Shown piece after piece: positions 1 to 8,907 of a DNA stretch of 64,000 nucleotides (position 1 is its first letter; every line of letters begins with the position of its first letter). The position numbers were made by a program, and so were the translations under genes. The DNA lies in contig JBBHKE010000193.1 in NCBI GenBank assembly GCA_037447655.1, positions 58,210 through 122,209 of the forward strand, written 5' to 3'. The notes beneath the pieces are model-generated. The model did no database searches and was not told where the DNA came from. It saw only the letters and a program-made list of their open reading frames with translations. The stretch comes from Zygnema cylindricum. Lineage: Eukaryota; Streptophyta; Zygnematophyceae; Zygnematales; Zygnemataceae.

Positions 1-659
1 ATGATTTTTTGTCGCTTATGCCATGAAAAATTTGAAGAAATTGTGTTATTATGTCTTTTTAAACAGTAGTTTATCCACGAACGAATCCGGAACCGAACTG
101 ACGAACTGCCATCCACGAACCGTCCGAACCTGATTCGTGAATTGCCCGGAAGCGCCTGGCGTCGATCTGATTTTATTCATGATTATAATTAAATAATAAA
201 TAGATTGAGGGTTTTGTATTGTCAGGCACAAATTGTTATCAGTGGGAGATAGTAGTTTTTTTTTCCGCGTTGTAATATTTTCATTGTAAATCTCAAATTT
301 ATGTTGTTTTACTTGGTTGCAATTTGTTTCAACTGATTATTCCATCCCTTGCCTTTTCTTTTGATACGAAGTTATTTGTTCCTTCCCTCCCTTGCTCCTT
401 CGCTCCCTCCCTCCCTCCTTCCCTTGATTCATAATTCTGTCATCTTTCTCCCTCTTCCTATTTCCAAACCAGATTTAGTTTGGGTTCTATGTCTGGTTTC
501 TATTGGGCGACCAAAATTGTTGTTTTTGTTTTTCTTTTGTGCTGACAGGGTTTTGTATTATTTGTTAATCAAGTAAGTTTGTTAATTGACGAGTATATCT
601 GTTAATCGATTATATTTGTTACTGGAGTATATTTGATTTAGACCCCCTTTGATCTCCAA
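1..659. other. Upstream region of the MTR3 gene
   Basis: No gene is seen here. Positions about 65-160 hold short degenerate CGAAC/GAATCC-type repeats. Positions about 355-430 are a pyrimidine-rich stretch (CCCTCCCTCC-like) that could belong to the promoter or leader of the downstream gene. No convincing TATA box was found, so the transcription start is unknown. Confidence 0.4.
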
Positions 660-2598
660 ATGTCCAATTCCATTCGAACTGATGGACGGTCTCTCGAAGA
701 TTTTCGAGAAGCTTGTAAGTGAATTATTGTTAAGAAAGAAAAAAACACAATATAAACACAATAAAACAGAAAAAGATAAAAAGAACAAGCGATGTTCCAA
801 AGAGAAGGAACAAAGTCCAACTAATTGATTTAGGAAATCTCACCTTTTATCGTATGTTTGATGAACAATTCTTTGTTTAATTTACGAAGACAAGCTATGT
901 TGAAAAAGGTTATTAGTGAGAAAAAAACATTTGAAATCTTTAAAAGCCTTACTGATGTTCCGTCATGAAAACCATCGAGAAAAAAATAACAAAATACGTT
1001 AAGAAAAAAACTTAGAAAATCTTTAACAGCCTTGTTGATTGGAGTGGTGCAAATTATTGTGAAGAAACAACAAAAAGCTGTTAAATAGAGCTTATTTAAG
1101 AAAAGAAGAAAGCTATGATTGGCAGTCATGCAAACCATTGAGAAATACTAATAAAACATACTATGTAGAGATATAAATTATTTTCTAAATGCTGTGATTA
1201 GCAGTCATGAAAACCATCAAGAAAAAACTAATCAAATATATTATGTAAAGAGCTTACGATTGTTTTCGATGGCTGTGATTGGCGGTCATGAAAACCATCG
1301 AGAAAAAACTAATCAAGGATATTGAGAAAAGAGCTTATTATTGGTTTAAAGGCTGTCCTGCGCATTCATGCAAACCTTTGAGAAAAAACTAATCGAATAT
1401 ATTAAGTAAAGAGCTGAGATTCTCTTCAATGGCTGTGATTGGCGGTCATGAAAACCATCAAGAAAAAACTAATCAAGTATATTAAGTAAATAGCTTATTA
1501 TGGTTTTAAAGGCTGTCCTGCGCAGTCATGCAAATGGGCACGGTGAGTCAGGCTGCAGGATCAGCTTACGCCGAATTCGGCGACACAAAGGTTCTTGTAG
1601 CAGTGTAAGGTCAAATTCTCCAGAAGAAAGAAACTAAACTCAGGTTTAGGTGTATGTTTATGGGTATGTTTGTAAATTTTCTACCAAATTCAAGAAACTA
1701 GATTCAAATTTAGGCGCATGTTTATGAGTACATTTGTAAATTTTCCAGCAAATTCTCCAGAAGAAAGAAACTAAACTCAGATTTAGGTGTATGTTTACGG
1801 GTATGTTTGTGCTCACTTTTACTTGTAGGTTTAGGGGTTCAGGTTTATGATAAGGTTTTTGAAGGCCATGCCGATGTCTTTCAGCGCATTACCTGTCAAC
1901 GTTTATATGGACTTTGCTTGTTTTGCCCAATTGGCTTATTGGTTCAAAAAATGAGATTATTACAGAGTTTACTTGGTGCGGACCACACCTGATCGGAGAA
2001 TGTTATTTGCAATATAGTGTGGATTGCTATGGTCCACAGTATACTGTGTATAACTGTTAGTGTTAAGGTTTTTTTTGCCATTGAAATCAACTTTTTTCCG
2101 TGCACATGTGCCCACTTTTCATTTGGAGATCGCCAATCGGAAGGTAAGGATGTTACCTTTCCTTCGTAACTGTCGTGATCCGGAAAATGTGCACGAAGAA
2201 AAATGAGTTTGAAGGCTGAAAAGAACATGAACACTACTAGCGATACACGGTGTAGTTATGGTGAATATAGTATTTTCTTGTGTTTTCTTGTGTGAAAACA
2301 ATCCTGGTCTTTACAATTGGTCGTGATTTTTACATGCACAACAACTAGTGTGGTCCATGCCAAATTTAGAGATTTGAAATTCCTGTCTTTCACGTGTGTT
2401 AATGTGGGGCACCTTATTTTAGAATCCATGTTGGTTTATATAGTTCTGAAATAGTGAAGGGACTTTTTTTAATTCAAATCATTTGAAAACAGTGGATTTT
2501 GATATTCGAGTACCTACCATTTAGCTTACCTTGCTTTTGTTTTGGGAGCGTTTGAGTGACATGTTTGACAGTTCCCTCTTTCCCCCTTCCACCCCCCT

Positions 2599-2656
<58 letters not shown>

Positions 2657-5600
2657 TCTTCCCCCCCCTCTCTCTCACTCCCTCTCCCTCTCTCTCCCTC
2701 TCTCTTTCTCTCCCTCCCCTCCTTTTTTGGAATGACAGGTACGGGCCTCGTGAGAGCAAAAAGGCAGAGGAGTACAGTGATGTCGGTCGATTAAACTGTG
2801 ATGTGAGAATAGCATCTTTTGCCACAACTGTTCGTGGGAAATACGGAAGGGTTAGTTTCTTTTTTTTCCCTTAATTCTTTTTCTTTCCTATTATTGCTTT
2901 TGTTTTCCTCTTTCTCATTTTCCATTTTTATCTTTGTCAGGAATAACTTTTTTTTCTGCTTTTTGTCTGTCCTCTCTAATTTTTTCTCGTCTGATTTTCT
3001 TTAAATTTTGTATCTCTTTTTGGAGGATGTTTCTGTACATTTTACACAATGTCACAAAACAAAAGAAGGTATTTTTCTGTTTTATTACCACATTTGGTGT
3101 CAATTATCTGCATATGTGATTCTTGAAATAGATTTGGAGATATTGTTGTCGAAATTGAAATCAAAGTGAACTCGAAATTGAAATATGGTTCATTTTTTTA
3201 TAGCCTGGGTGATCGAAATGTTTAGTATTTTGTGACACGGCAATTATAAATGGAAAGCAAAGGAGATGGACTTGTAATTAATTTCTATTTTGAAAGTAAT
3301 TCCCAAATGTTGTAGTTAAATTTATCACATCAGAAACTTAGTCCCTCAGTCTCTTCGTTCTAGAGAAACATTCTGGAGAAACTTCCTGGGAATCATTATG
3401 GAGAAATACTTTGGAGAAAGTATCAACAAGCTTCTGTTTTAGTCTTTTCTTATCCTATTTTTATGTTTGGAGGTTAAATAGGGTACAGAAGAAAAAGAAT
3501 TTAGTACTATCCTTCATCGATCTCTTGAAGGAGCTGTGGCTCTGCACACATTTCCCAAAACTACTGTGGATGTTTTTGCGTTTATCCTCCAATCGGGCGG
3601 CTGTAAGTTTTTTTATTACTTTCTTTCTTTTTTTAAGTGTATCATGTATTTGTTAGCATTATTGATCCAATAATTCTCTTTCCTCTTTTTTTTTTTGCTT
3701 TTGTGCGAAAGCAGGTTAGAGTGAACGTTATGAATGTATTTATTTTTTACTGTTTTTGAAGAGCTTTACTGCTTTTTATCTTTGTTTTATCGGAATTGAA
3801 GTTTATTTCCAGTCTCAAGCTTTCCTTGTCTGTCTTTTTTGGGCGAATTTGTTTTTCTTTTTTTAATACAATCATTGTCTTACACTTTTAGAAGCCCTGT
3901 GATAAAGAAAACCCCAAACCTAAAATTTGACTGAAGCTTAAGAAAATACCGTGGATCCTTTCAAGAGAATGTCACGGATTCTTTAACCATTTTTTAGTAA
4001 AATCGAAAAAAAAAACTCCCTTTTTTTCTTTTTTTCCTCTTGTCGTGAATCCGGGAGGCAGATAGGACAGGTTTCGCGGATTATTTTACAAATGAATGCT
4101 CAGTTCTAGCAGATAAATTTTTGAATCCGTGTCTTTTTTTTTTGACAGCTGATTTGGCGGTCACGATCACGTGTGGCGCGATGGCATTGGCCGATGCCGG
4201 AATTGAAATGTACGATCTTGTCACAGCAACATCATTGGTCAGTTTCTTTTTTGTTTCTATTACTTTTTTTCCTTTCCAATTCTTCTTTAGTGGTTTTTCT
4301 TTTCCCTTTCAATTCTTTCGTTTGTCCACTTTCTGTGCGTCACAAGAACTTTTTGTAAAGAAATGGAGATGAGAGACCTGCAGATAGAAGGACAAATGAT
4401 TAAGGAACAACTATCCTGAAGGCTATTTTAAATTGTAAAATAGGACAGAGTGACTTTGGTGTTTCAAACAAGTGGTTATTAGAGATACATGTCTGGTTTC
4501 TTTCAATTCCTTGTTGATATAGAAGGCAGGATTAAAAACAGTATTATTTGATGACCATATTCCGAGGTAGGTTTTGTTGACCATACCCGTATTACGAAGA
4601 AAAAGGACAAAGGAAAACAGTTGGAACCAGGAAATTGAGCTTAGACGATTTGTGGGAATGAAAAAAAAAAAAAAAAAAGGAGCTTGCTCATCCAATGAAC
4701 GATAAAATAGAGATCGTGCTGCTCATACAAAATATGCTTCAGAAAGGTACACGATGAATCATTATTATAGGAATTATTAGCGTGAGGGCTATATTAGTGT
4801 TTTAATTCTGTGTCTGTTTTCGAACCGTTGAAAGAATTAGCGTTGAGAAAAATACAAGGAGTATTATTAACGCTATTTTGTGGTCAGAGGGCAAGAAAAA
4901 AAAAACCAGCATCGAATCAGGGTTATTAACGCGAATAACAATTCACGGTGTATTGTCAGAGATATTTCTGAAATGAATTTTTACTTTTTGTCTTTTGCAG
5001 GTTCGTGCACATCGTCAATTATTTTTAGACCCAACATCAACGGAAGAAAGAACTGAAGATGGAACCGTATTGGTCGCATTTATGCCATCGAGAAATGAAG
5101 TCACACAACTGACATTGACTGGAAACTGGAGTCAAACTAATGCGAAAGAGGTTCGTTTTTCTTTGAAACTAATATACGAGTTTCGAGGCTTTTGCTTTCA
5201 TTTTCTGACTTCGCCTTTTCTACTTGGTGTAGGTTTTCTTATTGTTTCAGTTTTCATGTAAGTCTGTGTCGATACTCACTGGCTGTTTTTAAGAAATAAT
5301 TTTGAGAAGCGTTAATGTTCGCAAGGGTTTTGTAAGTGTGGTGCAATAATGTTTCGTCATATTCATTCGTCTTTATCTGTTCATCTGTTTGAAACTGTAG
5401 GCTTGCCTTTGTTTAATTTTTCACAGTTCAAATGGCTTGTAAAAACCTCACTGTTTTTCTGTGCACCTCAAACTGAACAAATGAAAAACCGCAATGTATA
5501 TTTGTTTCATATGGTTCCAACTTATATTCTTGTGGACCTTCATATTTCTTGTTAAAATATTATCATCTGAGAATAATCTAAGTCTTAAGCGATTGTTAAT

Positions 5601-6207
5601 TTCTGCTGAAAATATCCCGACTCACAGTTGTGGAAATGATATCCTCCCACCACTATTAGAGTTAGTGAGTTATAACGTTAACACTTCTATCGGAATTAAC
5701 TACAATAAATTATATTTCGCAATGTGGCTCATTATGGGCCATTCGCATAAATGGTGTTATTAACACCAATATATGATATTGGGTCAAAAAACACACACGA
5801 ATTAAAGTGATTCTCTGTTATAATAGGGATTGTTTTCGCGCTCTTGAATTAACTAGATTTTGTTAATTCATTGTTCCTTCGAATTAACTCGATTTTGTTC
5901 CTTCGAATTAACTCGATTTTGTTCTCGAATTAACTCGATTGTGTTCCTAGTCTAAATGTTTTCTCCCTTAATTTAATTTTAAATTAACTCGATTTTGCTC
6001 CTTGTCTCATTATTGCAGGCAATCGACTTGTGTTTAGAAGGATGTTTAAAACTTGACGCTCTTGTAAAGAATTGTTTGCGAGAACAAGTGGTGTCGTTTC
6101 AAAATAGTGTGGAACAAGAGTCAAGGAAACAACTAGATCAGATGGATGGAAAGTACTTCATTTACCTTTCTATCCGGTTCTTTTTAAGGGCACTCCACCA
6201 CATTTAG
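660..6207 (+). CDS. MTR3: Exosome complex subunit MTR3 (EXOSC6-like, RNase PH fold)
   Basis: Subunit of the six-member RNase PH ring of the RNA exosome, which takes part in 3'-5' RNA decay and processing in nucleus and cytoplasm. Exons: 660-714, 1526-1604, 2739-2850, 3482-3602, 4149-4237, 5001-5150, 6019-6207. All junctions are GT-AG, the phases (1,2,0,1,0,0) agree, and 264 residues result, close to human MTR3 (272). Visible landmarks are RTDGRSLEDFRE at residues 6-17, GSAYAEFGDTKV in exon 2, YGPRESKK and YSDVGRLNC in exon 3, LHRSLEGAVALHTFPKTTVD in exon 4, LADAGIEMYDLV in exon 5, and LFLDPTSTEE with MPSRNEVTQL in exon 6. The ADAG(I/V)EMYDLV and LDPT patterns separate MTR3 from RRP41. ATG 660 was chosen because the RNase PH N-terminal motif starts just after it. 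The last ~18 residues look unlike the family, so a further exon replacing the 3' part of exon 7 is possible. Confidence 0.94.
951..1510 (+). repeat. 80-bp tandem array in MTR3 intron 1
   Basis: Units start near 951, 1031, 1111, 1191, 1271, 1351 and 1431 with a period of 80 bp. They share a core such as GGCGGTCATGAAAACCATC followed by GAGAAAAAACTAATC. The unit that would start at 1511 begins the same way (GGCTGTCCTGCGCA) and contains the real splice acceptor and first bases of exon 2. Older units at the left are more degraded. Confidence 0.9.
1618..1812 (+). repeat. Three ~65-70 bp tandem units in MTR3 intron 2
   Basis: Units start near 1618, 1690 and 1754. Each carries AAGAAACTA, then TTTAGGTGTATGTTTA or a close variant, then GTTTGTAAATTTT. 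Units 1 and 3 are closest to each other. Confidence 0.75.
2602..2715 (+). repeat. (TC)n microsatellite in MTR3 intron 2
   Basis: A long TC dinucleotide run, broken by short C runs, lies just upstream of the exon 3 acceptor at 2738 and may act as an extended polypyrimidine tract. Confidence 0.9.
4750..4950. mobile_element. TA-flanked MITE in MTR3 intron 5
   Basis: A 201-bp unit is flanked by TA at 4748-4749 and 4951-4952. The left end reads CACGATGAATCATTATTAT and the right end, on the other strand, reads CACCGTGAATTGTTATT. These are decayed versions of the terminal repeat seen intact in the MITEs near 41 kb. The inside has the family's TTAGCGT / AACGCTA words. It lies wholly inside the intron. 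Confidence 0.7.
5645..5822 (+). repeat. Dispersed repeat R1, copy 1 (MTR3 intron 6)
   Basis: About 175 bp shared with 10877-11053 and 21541-21697. The common core is GTGGCTCATTATGGGCCA, then a GTTATT..ACC stretch, then GGGTCAAAAAACACACAC. The left end (CACCACTATTAGAGTTA) resembles the TIR of the TA-flanked MITE family, so R1 may be an old branch of it. Confidence 0.65.
5845..6001 (+). repeat. GAATTAACTCGATTTTGTTC repeats before the last MTR3 exon
   Basis: Units at about 5845, 5881, 5905, 5927 and 5981 repeat a 22-24 bp word close to GAATTAACTCGATTTTGTTC. The last unit ends a few bases before the acceptor at 6018, so the array forms the branch-point and polypyrimidine zone of the intron. Confidence 0.85.
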
Positions 6208-6310
6208 TTTTCCAGTTTTGGCTTTGCCGTCCACTTTTTTTTTGTTCCCATGTACTCAGATGGTTTATCATCGCGCTTTTTGAATAAAGTCTCGTTTTTA
6301 AACTTGCCGA
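6208..6310 (+). terminator. MTR3 3' UTR with AATAAA signal, inside a dispersed repeat
   Basis: AATAAA is at 6283-6288, 76 bp after the stop. The surrounding ~90 bp, including CTCAGATGGTTTATCATCGC, recur with few changes at about 20875-20970, which also ends in AATAAA. The poly(A) signal of this gene may therefore come from a transposed sequence. Confidence 0.6.
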
Positions 6311-6920
6311 CTTGTTTCAATTCGCCATTTTTTCAGGAATATATTTTTTGCTTGATATCAATAAATTCGCATGAACGAAGATAGAATGGTTTCTTTGTGA
6401 ATGTTGTTTTGTTTTAGTTTAAAAATATTTTGATTTGGTTGGAGTGGTGAGGTCTATCGGGTACAAGACAAATACCATAAATATCTTGACATGAAATTAC
6501 TTTGGTTTGTAGTTAATGGCTATTAGCATTAATAACACTAACTTCATCCCAGTCACTTTTGCCCTCTGAACACAAAATAGTGTTAATGAGTACTTTTTCT
6601 TTTCCTTACGTCAATCCTTTTCGAGGTTTATCAAACGCGTGTTTCGCACGTTCATTTCTTGCGTAATACGCGATTTGAACAACTATGCTAAAAAACCTCA
6701 TGCCGTCAAATCTTGTAGAATTGTCCATGATGTCGGGCCACTAAAAAACCTCATGCCATGAAGTCTTAGAATCCTCCATTATGCCGGGTCACTAAAAAGC
6801 CTCTCACCTGCGTTGGCTCATTTGGGTTGGTACCATGTAGGTCAGATTTTAAAAATTTAAAAATATTATTCAAACGTAAAATCTGAACAGAATATTTATT
6901 ACAGCGGAGGTAATCGATGA
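6311..6920. other. Non-coding spacer
   Basis: No gene is seen. A phrase near 6690-6800 is repeated (TAAAAAACCTCATGCC twice, then TAAAAAGCCTC), giving a short direct duplication of about 55-60 bp. Around 6510 there is TATTAGCATTAATAACACTA, similar to the inside of the TA-flanked MITEs. Confidence 0.5.
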
Positions 6921-7576
6921 GGGTGAAGTTCCATTAGACGAAAAGTTAGGTTGTTTACAGAAATTCGGACCTCTCCGTACTATGCCGTCTCTCTTATTTT
7001 GTTTTTATAGGGAAAACAACATTACAGAGAATCTTGCCAACATTCTCCAAAAGTCTGGGAGTTAACAATGACCGTTGGATATTTTTTCGCAAGCATTCGC
7101 TTCGAAAGTTTCTGTAATTGGTGATGTACCTCGAAAAATTTGAGCCGCGACACGTTGGATAATGAGCGAACGAGTCAAGACGGCAACCAACGGAAATCAA
7201 AAAAAATCGCACACGATATACGCATTCAGAAATCCAACAAAAAATACAAACGAAATGTCGTAACGCACTTTCGTCACACTATTTCTGGCAACGCTCATTC
7301 GTCACGCGAAAAAACAAGAAGCCTAAAAAACTGAGGTGATCTACAAAGAGTTGTGTTGAACGATGACCTGGTACGCACGTACATTATACGCAAATGAAGA
7401 TTTTTGGTCGGTGTAAAAATCATTGACGATTTTCAACATCCGATCTTAACTCACGTGGTACCACTAAGTTATGAGCACGTGGATTACACACTCTGCGCAA
7501 TGGAACTTCGTTCAAATTGTAGCATTCTGTAATGTTGGCCGTACAATTACAGAATGTCCTAAATGGAACTTTACCC
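6921..7576. mobile_element. Non-autonomous TIR element with TGA target duplication
   Basis: The left end reads GGGTGAAGTTCCATTAG and the right end, on the other strand, reads GGGTAAAGTTCCATTTAG. TGA flanks both ends (6918-6920 and 7577-7579). A 3-bp duplication and a GGG start fit PIF/Harbinger-type MITEs. No transposase is inside. Copies of AATGGAACTT also occur internally near 7500. Confidence 0.72.
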
Positions 7577-7762
7577 TGATTCGTACGAAAAGTTTGGGAC
7601 CAAATGGAAATTAAAATTTTAAAATCGGTATGACAGAAAGGCGCGGATGAAGGTTAGTGGATGTCAGAAGGAGCGTGCGAGGACATTTTCGGTGAACCTG
7701 CATCCACCGTGCGTAAAGCACATGGCTTGTACGGCACATGCCTTGTACGACTTGTAGGCCTG

Positions 7763-8048
7763 TAACCGCGTGTTATGCCTATTGTAGGGCCTATTCTCCA
7801 TCAGGCGCCCCGACAGTAATCGTACGAAAACGTATAACCGCGTGTTATGCCTATTGTAGGGCCTATTCTCCATCAGGCGCCCCGACAGTAATCGTACGAA
7901 AACGTATAACCGCGTGTTATGCCTATTGTAGGGCCTATTCCCCATCAGGCGCCCCGACAGTAATCGTACGAAAACGTGTAACGGCGTGTTATGCCTATTG
8001 TAGGGCCTATTCTCCATCAGGCGCCGACAGCAATCGTACGAAAACGTT
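7763..8048 (+). repeat. 72-bp satellite, four near-identical units
   Basis: Units start at 7763, 7835, 7907 and 7979 with a period of exactly 72 bp; the last is 2 bp shorter. Each has TAACCGCGTGTTATGCC, GGGCCTATTCTCCATC and CAGTAATCGTACGAAAACGT. Because 72 is a multiple of three, both strands stay open and encode 24-residue repeats, but no start context, homology or codon bias supports a protein. Confidence 0.93.
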
Positions 8049-8127
8049 TAATGGCAGTGATAATATTTTGATTCTGTCAGCAGGTACCTACATGTTTAGA
8101 TTAAAACAAAATCTGAAACTCGTATCT

Positions 8128-8184
8128 GTAAACCCCAGCCGCAAATTAAAATTACGTAAACCCCAGCCGCAAATTAAAACTACA
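8128..8184 (+). repeat. Short direct duplication
   Basis: GTAAACCCCAGCCGCAAATT occurs at about 8128 and again at about 8157, a 28-29 bp tandem duplication. Confidence 0.85.
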
Positions 8185-8907
8185 TGAATGTACACTTTGT
8201 ACGTTCATGTTTTGCCGTTTTTGTCGTTGTTTTGTCGTTCTTATTTCGTCGTTGACAATTTTAAAAAAGCAGGCGCGGCAAATTTGGGATGTCAATGGAA
8301 AAGAGACAATTGCGTGGCAATTTTGGATGGTGAAGGAGGCGTCACGGGACATTCTTCAACAACGATCTTTTGGTGGTTTATGGTGGATTTGATTCTAGCC
8401 TGTCGGAAAACGCGTGGCTTATGCCACATGTAAGGTTGATAACATCCATTATGGATCGTATGTGACTGCTCCACGTGTATAAATTTACACGTCCGGTGTG
8501 TAGCTAGTCTCCTCCTTTGAAAACATAGAAAAACAAACAGCGAGAAGACTATCCACCGGATGATTTGCGCGATTGCTCCGTTGATTTGAAAAAGCAAAAC
8601 ATCGACGGTTGTGATTTACGTCCATACTCTTGGAGTATCGTGACAGGTGAAAAAAGAATGGTACGAAAATGTACGAAAACGTACAGCATCTAGTAAACAA
8701 TCTCCCCAATTGTCAGTGGCAAATTCAGAAATTCTACCAATTGTACCAATCTGCCGTACGTGACGTAACTCAACGTGATCGCAGCCGTACAGTAACTGTT
8801 AAATCTGGACGGTTGACTTTGCGTCTTCCTTCCATAATTTTTGATTATTTTCACACGATTTGGCCCACGTGTTCCTTTTTTTTATAAATTTGTCAATCTT
8901 TTTTGTT
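8185..8907. other. Spacer / possible promoter of the GT61 gene
   Basis: No gene is supported. The region is rich in CGTACG-like words (TACGAAAACGTAC near 8660). ATAAAT occurs near 8884. No clear promoter element can be fixed. Confidence 0.4.

Noticed and set aside
7763-8048. Possible CRISPR array
   Set aside because: Units are contiguous with no variable spacers, and the DNA is eukaryotic.
7664-8187. Repeat proteins of 24-residue units on both strands
   Set aside because: They follow from a 72-bp satellite period; both strands are equally open and neither has a domain.
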